Assembly (NCBI GenBank): GCA_937930165.1
Contig: CALGVL010000101.1
Coordinates: forward strand, 1-18,347
From: an uncultured Acetobacteraceae bacterium
Lineage (GTDB): Bacteria > Pseudomonadota > Alphaproteobacteria > Acetobacterales > Acetobacteraceae
Reading direction: 5' to 3'
DNA length: 18,347 nucleotides
In this document: positions 1-7,277 of the stretch, piece after piece
How positions within the stretch are numbered: position 1 is the first letter of the stretch
Layout of the letters: the number at the start of each line of letters is the position of its first letter
The notes under the pieces: generated by a model
The model's input: only the letters and a program-made list of their open reading frames with translations
Told to the model about the DNA's origin: nothing
Database searches by the model: none
Translations under genes and position numbers: made by a program

Positions 1-49
1 TGATGATCGGGATGGGAATCCCAAGGAGCCAAAGCAGGATGCCGCGCAT
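1..49 (-). CDS. Tiny hydrophobic membrane protein, 5' end only
   Basis: The minus strand from 49 reads ATG and then 16 codons giving MRGILLWLLGIPIPII before the window ends, so the C-terminus is missing. A GGAAGG ribosome binding site lies 5 bases upstream of the ATG. The sequence is almost entirely hydrophobic with a GIPIP break, like the short single-span membrane proteins of about 40-60 residues that are common in Proteobacteria and lack an assigned function. It is transcribed divergently from the lipoprotein gene at 169, and an inverted repeat lies between them. The good SD and start make a real gene likely, but only 16 codons are visible. Confidence 0.55.
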   Translation of the reverse strand, partial: MRGILLWLLGIPIPII

Positions 50-68
50 CGTCGCCTTCCGTTGTTTG

Positions 69-93
69 CCGACCGGTTCCGAACGCCGGTCGG
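69..93. promoter_or_regulatory. Perfect inverted repeat between divergent genes
   Basis: CCGACCGG at 69-76 and CCGGTCGG at 86-93 form a perfect 8-base inverted repeat separated by 9 bases. It lies 20 bases upstream of the ATG of the tiny membrane-protein gene and about 75 bases upstream of the lipoprotein start. It could be a dyad operator or a hairpin in the minus-strand leader. No T-run follows on either strand, which argues against an intrinsic terminator. The function is inferred only from position and symmetry. Confidence 0.35.
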
Positions 94-168
94 TTCCGCA
101 CGCTTCCGGTGGCGCTGGCCGCCCCACCATTTCGTGAAGCCGCCCGCCATGCGATGATGGAAGGGATG

Positions 169-711
169 ATGCGAATCCCACGCGCGGCCCTGGCGCCGCT
201 CCTGCTGCTGCTCATCTCGGGCTGCGCCTGGGACCCGACCGCCAATTACCTGTTCGGCATCGGCGATCCGGTGCGTGGCGCTGCCCTTTACGCGCCACGC
301 AACCTTGGCGACACCAGCCGCTGGGCCGGCCATCCGGCTGAGGCGGCGGTCGCGGCGGAGCAGCTCGAATTCCTGGCGAGCGAGCTGCGCACCAATCCGC
401 GCTATGCGCCGGAGGTCAATCCCGCCGTGCTGCAGCAGCTGGACGCCGCCAGGGCGGAGATGCGCGGCTTCCTCGGTATCGCGCCGCAGGCCGAGCCGGC
501 GCTGGTGATCGAGGCGCTGCGCCGCGCGGCAGTGGCGCTGCGGGCCGGCAGCCGCGCCCAGGCGGAGGCGGCGCTGAGCAGCCCCGCCTTCACCGCCGGG
601 CCGCTGGTGACGCTGGCACGGCTGTCCGCCATGCCGCGCCTGCCGCGCACGGCGGAGGCCGCCGGCGCCGTCGCCGCCGAGATTGCCCGGCTGGACCGGC
701 CGCGCCGCTAG
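169..711 (+). CDS. Putative outer-membrane lipoprotein, function unknown
   Basis: About 180 residues. The N-terminus MRIPRAALAPLLLLLISGC is a lipoprotein signal peptide: two Arg, a Leu-rich core, and the lipobox ISGC with Cys19 as the lipidation site. The +2 residue is Ala, which does not suggest inner-membrane retention in the E. coli rule. The mature part is Ala-rich, mostly predicted helix, with no motif I recognise. The frame is open upstream to a GTG at 109 and has ATGs at 154, 157, 166 and 169. I chose 169 because GGAAGG (159-164) precedes it by 4 bases and the signal peptide then has normal length; 154 is a fair alternative. It ends 6 bases from the stop of the convergent alcohol dehydrogenase. 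Confidence 0.65.
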   Translation: MRIPRAALAPLLLLLISGCAWDPTANYLFGIGDPVRGAALYAPRNLGDTSRWAGHPAEAAVAAEQLEFLASELRTNPRYAPEVNPAVLQQLDAARAEMRGFLGIAPQAEPALVIEALRRAAVALRAGSRAQAEAALSSPAFTAGPLVTLARLSAMPRLPRTAEAAGAVAAEIARLDRPRR

Positions 712-717
712 CCTGGG

Positions 718-1800
718 TCAGAAGGCGATCAGCTGCCGCACCACCTCGCCCGTTTTCAGCCGGGCGAAGCCCTGGTTGATCTCCTCCAGCCTGAGCGTAC
801 CGGTGATGAGGTGGTCCAGGTGCAGCCGGCCCTGGCGCCAGAGGCCCAGCAGCCGCGGCATGTCCACGCGGAAGCGGTTGGAGCCCATGGAGGAGCCCTG
901 GATCTTCCTCTCCCGCAGGAAGTCGAAGCCGTGCAGCTCGATCTTCGTGCCAAAGGGGATCATGCCGATGATGGTCGCGGTGCCGCCGGGGCGCAGCATG
1001 TAGAAGCTCTGTTCCGCGGTCTGCTTCAGGCCCAGCGCCTCGAAGCTATAATGCACGCCGCCGCCGGTCAGGTCGCGCACCTGCTGCACGGGATCGTCAT
1101 TGCCCACCAGGATGGTGTCGGTGGCGCCCATTTGCTTCGCCAGTTCCAGCTTCTGCGGCAGGCGGTCGATGGCGATGATGCGCTCCGCCCCGGCCAGGGC
1201 GGCGCCGTTCACAGTCGCCAGCCCGACCCCGCTGCAGCCGATGACGGCAACAGAAGAGCCCGGCTCCACCCGCGCCGTGTTGAATACCGCACCGACGCCG
1301 GTGATAACGCCGCAGCCGACCAGGGTGGCGCGGTCCAGCGGCACCTCCGGGTCGATCCTTACCAGCGCGTTCTCATGCACCAGCATCTGCTCGGCGAAGG
1401 CGGAGAGGTTCAGGAATTGGTGCATCACCTCACCGCCCCTCCAGGAGAGGCGGCGGGAGATGCCGGGCTGCAGCTTCACCTCCGTGTTCTCGCAGAGATT
1501 CGGATGGCCGGTGCTGCATTGCGAACAATGGCCGCAGAAGACCGAGAGGCAGCCGATCACATGGTCGCCAGGCCGGAGATAGGTGACCTCCTCGCCCACC
1601 GCCTCCACCACGCCGGCGACCTCATGGCCGGGCACGGTGGGGAGCGGGTGGGGGTAGAGACCCTCGATGAAATGCAGGTCGCTGTGGCAGAGCCCGGCAT
1701 AGGCGGTGCGGACCAGCACCTCCCGCGCCTTGGGCTTGGCCAGGGAGACATCCTCGATAGTGAGCGGCTGGTTCGGCTCATGCAGCACGGCGGCCTTCAT
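718..1800 (-). CDS. Zinc-dependent alcohol dehydrogenase (MDR superfamily)
   Basis: 360 residues, the normal size for a medium-chain dehydrogenase. The N-terminal GroES-like domain carries catalytic zinc ligands Cys38 and His59 (in PGHE, 57-60), with Cys163 as probable third ligand. The structural zinc lobe has Cys89, Cys92, Cys95 and Cys103. The Rossmann domain has GCSGVG (188-193) followed by Asp212 at the end of the second strand, which suggests NAD rather than NADP. The expected reaction is reversible oxidation of an alcohol to an aldehyde; the substrate cannot be read from sequence, and the architecture also fits thiol-adduct (formaldehyde) dehydrogenases. A strong GGAGGA site lies 6 bases before the ATG. 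The gene is divergent from the crotonase-fold gene across 85 bases, so the two may share a control region. Confidence 0.9.
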   Translation of the reverse strand: MKAAVLHEPNQPLTIEDVSLAKPKAREVLVRTAYAGLCHSDLHFIEGLYPHPLPTVPGHEVAGVVEAVGEEVTYLRPGDHVIGCLSVFCGHCSQCSTGHPNLCENTEVKLQPGISRRLSWRGGEVMHQFLNLSAFAEQMLVHENALVRIDPEVPLDRATLVGCGVITGVGAVFNTARVEPGSSVAVIGCSGVGLATVNGAALAGAERIIAIDRLPQKLELAKQMGATDTILVGNDDPVQQVRDLTGGGVHYSFEALGLKQTAEQSFYMLRPGGTATIIGMIPFGTKIELHGFDFLRERKIQGSSMGSNRFRVDMPRLLGLWRQGRLHLDHLITGTLRLEEINQGFARLKTGEVVRQLIAF

Positions 1801-1885
1801 GGCGTCCTCCTCCCGATCTTGCGGTGGAGCCTAGCATGTGGTCCGGGTGTAGGATCCAGTTCGGAGATCGGAAGAGGAAGCGTCC

Positions 1886-2680
1886 ATGCAGCCTGAATTG
1901 CTGGTCGAGAGCGCGGAAGGAGTGGTGCTGCTCACCATGAACCGGCCGGATGTGCTGAACGCGCTCGGCGGGAGCATGATGGAGGAGATGCTGCGGGCCC
2001 TGCAGGCGGCCGCCTCCGATCCGGCGGTGGGCTGCGTGGTGCTGACTGGCGCCGGGCGCGGCTTCTCGGCCGGCGGGGACATGAAGGCGCGCGCCACCGG
2101 GGCCAAGCCGCCGCCCGCCACGCCGGAGGCCGGGGCGGATGAACTGCGCGCGCGCATGGAATGCTCCCGCCTGTTGCATGAGATGCCGAAGCCGACCATC
2201 GCCATGCTGAACGGCGTGGCCGCCGGGGCCGGCATGTCCCTGGCCCTGGCCTGCGACATGCGCATCGCCGGGGAGAGCGCGCGGATGACGACCGCTTTCG
2301 CCAAAATGGGTTTCTCCGGCGATTTCGGCGGCCACTACTTCCTGGCGCGGCTGGTCGGGCCGGCCAGGGCGCGGGAGCTCTACTTCACCTGCGAGATGCT
2401 GGATGCGGCGAAGCTGGAGAGGCTCGGCCTGGTGAACCGGGTGGTGCCGGATACGGCGTTGCGCGAGGAGACGATGGCGCTGGCCCGCCAATTGGGCCAG
2501 GGGCCGCGCGTCGCCTGGCGCTACATGAAGCGCAACATGAAGGTGGCGGAGGAAGGCACCCTGGCCGAGGCCCTGGATGCCGAGGCCATCGGCATGATGC
2601 GCTGCCGCGAGACGGAGGACCACAAGGAGGCGCTGCGCGCCTTCATGGAGAAGCGCCCGCCGGTCTTCCAGGGGCGCTGA
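1886..2680 (+). CDS. Enoyl-CoA hydratase/isomerase family (crotonase fold), PaaG-like
   Basis: 264 residues, normal crotonase length. Oxyanion-hole segments are present: FSAGGDM (60-66) and NGVAAGAG (109-116). The two glutamates used by classical enoyl-CoA hydratases are absent: the first position is Ser118 (GAGMSL) and the second is Phe138. Instead Asp146 lies in SGDFGG, the position where PaaG-type enzymes (ring-opening epoxide-to-oxepin or double-bond isomerases) have their catalytic Asp in IPDCGG. I therefore infer an acyl-CoA isomerase rather than a hydratase; the substrate is unknown and no other paa gene is nearby. The start is supported by AGAGGAAG upstream. It is divergent from the alcohol dehydrogenase and convergent, by 9 bases, with the SnoaL-like gene. 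Confidence 0.88.
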   Translation: MQPELLVESAEGVVLLTMNRPDVLNALGGSMMEEMLRALQAAASDPAVGCVVLTGAGRGFSAGGDMKARATGAKPPPATPEAGADELRARMECSRLLHEMPKPTIAMLNGVAAGAGMSLALACDMRIAGESARMTTAFAKMGFSGDFGGHYFLARLVGPARARELYFTCEMLDAAKLERLGLVNRVVPDTALREETMALARQLGQGPRVAWRYMKRNMKVAEEGTLAEALDAEAIGMMRCRETEDHKEALRAFMEKRPPVFQGR

Positions 2681-2689
2681 CGCCAAGCC

Positions 2690-3061
2690 TCAGGCGTTGG
2701 TGTTCCAGATGTCCACGTCCCACTTCCAGGCGCCGTCCTCCCGCTTCCACAGGACGACGTATTTCACCTCGGCCGGCGCCTCAGCGCCGGTCAGGGTCAG
2801 CTCGCCCCGGCCGACCTCCTGCGCAGTGTCGCCGTTCACCTCCAGCGTCACGGTATGCAGCTTCGCGGCGCTCACCCCGAGCGCGGCGGCAGCCTGGCGC
2901 CAGAATTCCGCGATTGCCGCCCGGCCCGTCACCATGGGCGCGCCGGGCGGGAGGATGCGGGCCTCCCGCGTATAGACCCGCTCCAGCGCGCCGAAGTCGC
3001 CGCGGCCGATGACCTCTTCCTCGAAGACCCGGTTGGTGGCCCGGAATTCGTCATCCGCCAT
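2690..3061 (-). CDS. SnoaL/DUF4440-like small protein (NTF2 fold)
   Basis: 123 residues from the ATG at 3061. This start is chosen because GGAGG lies 5 bases upstream; the frame is open to 3100 but nothing supports a longer protein. The pattern is typical of the NTF2-like superfamily: an N-terminal helix with FEEEV, the segment around GDFGALERVYTREARILPPG, a second helix GRAAIAEFWRQAA, then antiparallel strands ending WKWDVDIWNTN. Members include ketosteroid isomerase-like enzymes and many proteins with no known activity; I cannot assign a substrate. It lies 74 bases downstream of serA on the same strand, so it could be read through from the serC operon. Confidence 0.75.
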   Translation of the reverse strand: MADDEFRATNRVFEEEVIGRGDFGALERVYTREARILPPGAPMVTGRAAIAEFWRQAAAALGVSAAKLHTVTLEVNGDTAQEVGRGELTLTGAEAPAEVKYVVLWKREDGAWKWDVDIWNTNA

Positions 3062-3135
3062 GGCGCCCTCCCTCTGCACCGAGGCTAGCGCCCTCGGCAT
3101 GCCGCAAGCGCGTCACCTCGGCGTGAGTGGCGGGC

Positions 3136-4725
3136 TCAGAAGGCCAGCGGTGTCGCCTGTACCACCAGTGGCAGGCGACGCACCTCGGCCAGCACGGCCT
3201 CCGGCATCGGCGCGTCCAGCCCGACCAGGCAGATCGCATCGCCGCCCGGCGCCGAGCGGCCAAGATGGAAGGTGGCGATGTTGATCCCCGCCTCCGCCAG
3301 GGTCATGCCGAAGCGACCGATGAAGCCCGGCTTGTCCTGGTTGGTCACATAGAGCATGTGCGGCGCGAAGTCGGCCTCCACCGCGATGCCCTTGATGGCG
3401 ACCAGGCGCGGCTTGTCATTGGCGACGAGCGTGCCGGCGACGGCGCGTTCGTAGCGTTCCGTCACCACGGTCAGGCGCAGCAGGGTCTGGTATTCGCCGC
3501 GGCGCTCATGGGTGGTCTCGGCCACCTCGATGCCGCGCTCCCGCGCCACCACCGGCGCATTGACCATGTTCACCGCGCCCATCAGCGGCGCCAGCACGCC
3601 GGCCAGGGCCGCGGCGGTCAGCGGCTTGCGGTTCAGCTCCGCCGCCGCGCCTTCATACTCCACCCGGATGGCGCGGATGGCGCCGTCCCGCACCGCGGTC
3701 AACTGCCCGGCCATGCTGCCCAGCAGCCGCGCCAGCTCCATATAGGGCTTCAGGCGCGGTGCCTCCTCCGCGGTGACGGAGGGCATGTTGATGGCGTTGC
3801 TGACGGCGCCGGTCAGCAGGTAGTCGGCCATCTGGTCGGCCACCTGCAAGGCGACATTCTCCTGCGCCTCCGCCGTCGCGGCGCCGAGATGCGGCGTGCA
3901 GACCACATTCTCCAGGGCGAAGAGCGGGCTCTCGGTGGCCGGCTCCGTCTCGAACACATCGAGCGCGGCGCCGGCGAGATGGCCCTGCTTCAGCGCGTCA
4001 TACAGCGCCGCCTCGTCCACCAGGCCGCCGCGGGCGCAATTGATCAGCCGCGCCCCCTTCTTCATGCGGAAGATGTTGTCGCGGGAGAGAATGTTGCGCG
4101 TCTGCTCGGTCAGCGGGGCGTGCAGGGTGACGATATCCGCGCGCTCCAGCAGCTCCGGCAGGTCCACCTTCTCCACGCCGAGGTCCAGGGCTCGCTGCTC
4201 GGAGAGGAAGGGGTCGAAGGCGATCACCTTCATCTTCAGTCCCACGGCGCGGTCGGCGACGATGGAGCCGATATTGCCGCAGCCGACCAGGCCGAGCGTC
4301 TTGCCGAAGAGCTCGACACCCATGAAGCGGTTCTTCTCCCACTTGCCGGCCTTGGTGCTGGCGCTCGCCTCCGGGATCTGCCGGGCGAGGGCGAACATCA
4401 TGGCGATGGCGTGCTCGGCCGTGGTGATGGCGTTGCCATAGGGCGTGTTCATCACCACCACGCCGCGATTGGTGGCGCTGGTGACGTCCACATTGTCCAC
4501 GCCGATGCCGGCACGGCCGACCACCTTCAGGTTCGGTGCCGCTTCCAGCAGCTCACGCGTCACCTTGGTGGCGCTGCGCACCGCCAGCCCGTCATAAGGG
4601 GCGATGATGGCGCGCAGCTCCGCCGGCGGTAGGCCGGGCTTGAAATCCACGGCGATGCCGCGCCGCTTGAAGATCTCGATGGCGGCGGGGGAGAGCTTGT
4701 CGGAAATAAGGACGCGCGGGGCCAT
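3136..4725 (-). CDS. serA: D-3-phosphoglycerate dehydrogenase
   Basis: 529 residues, the long form of SerA. It oxidises 3-phosphoglycerate to 3-phosphohydroxypyruvate, the first committed step of serine synthesis, in the cytoplasm. The dehydrogenase domain spans about 1-315: NAD motif GCGNIG (148-153), catalytic Arg232 (CARGG), Glu261 (FETEP) and His279 (TPHLGA). An intervening domain follows to about 450, and a C-terminal ACT domain (about 455-529, starting MLYVTNQDKPGFIG) is the usual site for serine feedback. The start codon overlaps the serC stop by one base (TGATG), and AAGGAGG inside serC lies 7 bases upstream, so translation is probably coupled. All expected residues are present. Confidence 0.97.
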   Translation of the reverse strand: MAPRVLISDKLSPAAIEIFKRRGIAVDFKPGLPPAELRAIIAPYDGLAVRSATKVTRELLEAAPNLKVVGRAGIGVDNVDVTSATNRGVVVMNTPYGNAITTAEHAIAMMFALARQIPEASASTKAGKWEKNRFMGVELFGKTLGLVGCGNIGSIVADRAVGLKMKVIAFDPFLSEQRALDLGVEKVDLPELLERADIVTLHAPLTEQTRNILSRDNIFRMKKGARLINCARGGLVDEAALYDALKQGHLAGAALDVFETEPATESPLFALENVVCTPHLGAATAEAQENVALQVADQMADYLLTGAVSNAINMPSVTAEEAPRLKPYMELARLLGSMAGQLTAVRDGAIRAIRVEYEGAAAELNRKPLTAAALAGVLAPLMGAVNMVNAPVVARERGIEVAETTHERRGEYQTLLRLTVVTERYERAVAGTLVANDKPRLVAIKGIAVEADFAPHMLYVTNQDKPGFIGRFGMTLAEAGINIATFHLGRSAPGGDAICLVGLDAPMPEAVLAEVRRLPLVVQATPLAF

Positions 4726-5906
4726 CAGGCGGCCTCCTTGGCGAATTCCTGCTGCACCTGGGCGAAGGCCCAGTCGAGCCAGGGCAGCAGCGCCTCGATA
4801 TCGCTGGTCTCCACCGTGGCACCGCCCCAGATGCGCAGGCCGGGCGGCGCGTCACGATAGGAACCAATGTCGAAGGCAACGCCCTCCTTCTCCAGCAGCG
4901 AGGCGAGCTTCTTTGCCACCGTCGCCTGCTGATCGGCGGCCAGGGCGGCAAACCAGGGCGCTACGATCTTCAGGCAGATGGAGGTGCAGGAACGCGTCTC
5001 CGGCGCCTCGGCCAGGAAATCCACCCAGGGCGTGCGCGCCACCCAACCGGCGATGGCGGCGAGATTCGCTTCCGAGCGCGCGATCAGCCCCTGCAGGCCG
5101 CCGACGGATTCGGCCCAGCGCAGCCCGTCCAGCGCATCCTCAACGCAGAGCATGGAGGGGGTGTTGATCGTCTCGCCCCGGAAGATGCCCTCATTCAGCT
5201 TCCCGCCCTTGGTCATGCGGAAGATCTTCGGCAGCGGCCAGGACGGGACGTAGGACTCCAGCCGGGCGACCGCGCGGGGCGAGAGCGCCAGCATCCCATG
5301 CGCCCCCTCGCCGCCCAGTACCTTCTGCCAGGACCAAGTGACGACATCCAACTTGTCCCAGGGCAGGTCCATGGCGAAGGCAGCGCTGGTCGCGTCGCAG
5401 ATCGCCAGCCCTTCGCGCGTTGCCGGGATGAAATCGCCATCCGGCAGCCGCACGCCGCTGGTGGTGCCGTTCCAGACGAAGACTACGTCCCGCGACCAGT
5501 CCACCGCCGAGAGGTCCGGCAGCTTCCCATAGGGCGCCTCGATCACCCGAGCATCCTTCAGCTTGAGCTGCTTCAGGACATCCGTGGCCCAGTCCTTGGA
5601 GAAGCTTTCCCAGGCCAGCACATCCACCCCGCGGGCGCCGAGCAGCGACCACAGCGCCATCTCCACCGCCCCGGTATCGGAGGCGGGAACGATGCCCAGA
5701 CGCCAGCCCTCCGGCATGCCGAGGATGGCCTTGGACCGCTCGATCACCTCGGCCAGCCGCGCCTTCGGCTGCGCGGCCCGGTGGCTGCGGCCGGTCATGG
5801 CGCCGGAGATCGCCTCCAGCGTCCAGCCGGGACGCTTGGCGCAGGGACCGGAGGAGAATTGGGGATTGGCCGGACGGAGTCCGGGCTTGGGGGCGGTGCT
5901 CGCCAT
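4725..5906 (-). CDS. serC: Phosphoserine aminotransferase
   Basis: 393 residues. A PLP-dependent fold type I aminotransferase that converts 3-phosphohydroxypyruvate plus glutamate to phosphoserine plus 2-oxoglutarate, directly after SerA in the pathway. The PLP Schiff-base lysine is Lys195 in SWQKVLGGEGAHG, with Asp171 (CDATSA) for the pyridine nitrogen. The N-terminal NPQFSSGPCAKRPGW segment and overall length match the alphaproteobacterial/Methanosarcina-type SerC subfamily rather than the E. coli type. The ATG at 5906 is preceded by GGAAGGGAG at 6 bases. It is the first gene of a serC-serA operon with a structured leader and candidate promoter upstream. Confidence 0.95.
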   Translation of the reverse strand: MASTAPKPGLRPANPQFSSGPCAKRPGWTLEAISGAMTGRSHRAAQPKARLAEVIERSKAILGMPEGWRLGIVPASDTGAVEMALWSLLGARGVDVLAWESFSKDWATDVLKQLKLKDARVIEAPYGKLPDLSAVDWSRDVVFVWNGTTSGVRLPDGDFIPATREGLAICDATSAAFAMDLPWDKLDVVTWSWQKVLGGEGAHGMLALSPRAVARLESYVPSWPLPKIFRMTKGGKLNEGIFRGETINTPSMLCVEDALDGLRWAESVGGLQGLIARSEANLAAIAGWVARTPWVDFLAEAPETRSCTSICLKIVAPWFAALAADQQATVAKKLASLLEKEGVAFDIGSYRDAPPGLRIWGGATVETSDIEALLPWLDWAFAQVQQEFAKEAA

Positions 5907-5961
5907 GATGCGCTCCCTTCCAGAAGCAGATGCGCCCCGGTGGGGGGGCGTGGCCCGCCGG
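5907..5961 (-). promoter_or_regulatory. Structured serC leader, candidate serC RNA motif
   Basis: On the minus strand the 55 bases before serC contain CGCCCC (5950-5945) pairing with GGGGCG (5938-5933) around a short C-rich loop. An overlapping alternative pairs CCGGCGGG (5961-5954) with CCCACCGG (5945-5938), with one G-U pair. The two stems share bases and cannot form together. The SD GGAAGGGAG follows. A conserved 'serC' RNA motif is known upstream of serC-serA operons in Alphaproteobacteria; the location and hairpin fit, but I matched position and pairing rather than a covariance model. Confidence 0.45.
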
Positions 5962-5963
5962 AA

Positions 5964-5992
5964 CAGCTAGCGAAGGCGCCCCCCGCGATCAA
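5964..5992 (-). promoter_or_regulatory. Candidate sigma70-type promoter for serC-serA
   Basis: On the minus strand TTGATC (5992-5987) is followed after 17 bases by TAGCTG (5969-5964). The -35 matches TTGACA at four positions; the -10 is weak. Predicted transcription would begin near 5957, directly at the start of the structured leader. The -35 box is good and spacing ideal, but the -10 alone would not convince. Confidence 0.38.
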
Positions 5993-6101
5993 GGGCGGCG
6001 CTTCGCGACCGGAGCGTGACGCAACCCGAAGCGGGGCGGAGCTTCCGGCAGCATCGTCACAGGGCAACGCTGCCGCCATTCGCACCCGCTGCGGAAGGGG
6101 C

Positions 6102-6134
6102 AGCCGGCCGATAGCCGGCGACTGGACAGCCGGC
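6102..6134 (+). repeat. Three AGCCGGC repeats in the serC/glycosyltransferase gap
   Basis: AGCCGGC occurs at 6102-6108, 6113-6119 and 6128-6134. The core GCCGGC is self-complementary, so the first two copies also form a 6-base stem with loop CGATA. The rest of the 315-base gap (about 5993-6101 and 6135-6221) shows no ORF with coding character, no RNA gene and no clear plus-strand promoter. The repeats may be a binding site for a regulator of either divergent gene, or chance in GC-rich DNA. Confidence 0.3.
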
Positions 6135-6221
6135 CCCTGCTTTCCTACCAGACGAAGATCGCGAAATCGTTAGTCACCGCGGGACCGGCCGCGCTGCTCG
6201 ACCTTCTCCAAGGCTGTCCGA

Positions 6222-7232
6222 ATGCCGCCAGGTGTTTCCTTCGTCTGCCCTGTCTATAACAAGGAACGCTACCTGCCCGGCGTCATTGAGCACCTGCGCG
6301 ACCAAGCCCGCGGCCGCCCCCGGCAGTTCATCTTCGTCGATGACGGTTCCCGCGACGCTTCGATGCGCATCGTGCGCGAACTGACCCGCGACTGGCCGGA
6401 TTGCATCTATATCGAGCAGGCGAATGCCGGCCCCGCCGCTGCAACCAATGCCGGCCTCGCCGTGGCGCGGCTGGACTACATCAAGCTGCTCGGCTCGGAC
6501 GACCTGCTGCCGCCCGGCGCCACCGACTGGCTGATCGAGGTGATGGAGGCCACTGGGGCGGATGCGGTGTTCGGCCGCATGCGCTACTACCGGGACCCGC
6601 CGGACCTTGCCGCCGTGCCGGCCACCTGGAAGGGCGTCACGCCCCGGCTGGTGGCGGATCCCCTGCCGCCGACCGTGGCCCATGGCTGGTCCGGCACCAG
6701 CCAGACCCTCTATCGCCGCGCCACGGTGGAACGCGCCGGCCGCTGCGACCCCCGGGTTTTCGTCGAGGACTACTCGCTCGCGCTGCGGGTGGCGCGGATC
6801 GGCCGCTTCGCCCTGCTGGACGCCGACCTCGCCTTCGGCCCGGCGGCCGATGACGGGCGCATCATGCTCGGGCTGAAGCACCAGACCATGCATGACTATG
6901 GCTTGGCGCTGTACCATTTCTTTCGGGATTTCCCGGAACTGGCGCCGCGGCTCGGCCCCATTGCCTTCCGCCGCGCGGCGGGGCGCGCCTATAAATGGGC
7001 GCGGCGCGAGGGCAGGCACGGTTTCCCCTGGCGCTATTTCCTGCTGAACCTGCTCAGCCGCGTGCCGGGCGCCATGGATCCGGTGGAGGGCCTGCTGGCC
7101 AGCCTCGGCGCCTATGCAGAGGGTCCCTATGCCGATGCGCGCGCCCTGATCTATCCGCAGCCCTTGCCACCGCTGCCGCGCGGCCTGCTCGCGGGCGGGC
7201 GCCGGCATGAGCCGGCTCGCGGCCCGGCCTGA
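6222..7232 (+). CDS. Family 2 glycosyltransferase (GT-A fold)
   Basis: 336 residues. It begins VSFVCPVYNKERYLPGVIEH, the typical GT2 nucleotide-binding strand and loop. Asp40-Asp41 (FVDDGS) contact the nucleotide, GSDD (91-94) is the metal-binding DXD equivalent, and Glu182-Asp183 (VEDYSLALRVA) fits the catalytic-base position. No hydrophobic membrane span is obvious, so it is probably cytoplasmic or peripheral, moving a sugar from an NDP-sugar to an unknown acceptor such as a surface polysaccharide or lipid. It stands alone, divergent from serC and convergent with the phzF-like gene, without polysaccharide genes in view. AAGG about 9 bases upstream is a modest SD, so the start is only moderately certain. 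Confidence 0.88.
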   Translation: MPPGVSFVCPVYNKERYLPGVIEHLRDQARGRPRQFIFVDDGSRDASMRIVRELTRDWPDCIYIEQANAGPAAATNAGLAVARLDYIKLLGSDDLLPPGATDWLIEVMEATGADAVFGRMRYYRDPPDLAAVPATWKGVTPRLVADPLPPTVAHGWSGTSQTLYRRATVERAGRCDPRVFVEDYSLALRVARIGRFALLDADLAFGPAADDGRIMLGLKHQTMHDYGLALYHFFRDFPELAPRLGPIAFRRAAGRAYKWARREGRHGFPWRYFLLNLLSRVPGAMDPVEGLLASLGAYAEGPYADARALIYPQPLPPLPRGLLAGGRRHEPARGPA

Positions 7233-7260
7233 TACCGCGCCGCGCCCGGATGGCGCCTCG

Positions 7261-7277
7261 GACGGGCGGCGCCCGTC
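7261..7277. terminator. Hairpin between convergent genes
   Basis: GACGGGC (7261-7267) and GCCCGTC (7271-7277) form a perfect 7-base stem with a 3-base loop, placed in the 43-base gap between the glycosyltransferase stop and the phzF-like stop, overlapping the latter by two bases. It could serve both strands. No T-run follows in either direction, so it would be a weak or Rho-assisted terminator. Confidence 0.35.

Noticed and set aside
1801..1885. Promoters for the divergent alcohol dehydrogenase and crotonase genes
   Set aside because: Promoters must be close by given the 85-base gap, but no pair of -35 and -10 boxes with acceptable spacing could be picked on either strand.
2679..2698. Short inverted repeat at the convergent junction of the crotonase and SnoaL-like genes
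   Set aside because: Only five pairs plus one wobble, an 8-base loop and no T-run; too weak to call a terminator.
3127..4632. A 501-codon plus-strand ORF opposite serA
   Set aside because: Same kind of antisense shadow; serA is complete with catalytic residues and ACT domain.
6174..7208. A 344-codon minus-strand ORF opposite the glycosyltransferase
   Set aside because: No domain and shadow-type composition (Arg/Gln/His-rich); the plus strand has an intact GT2 enzyme.
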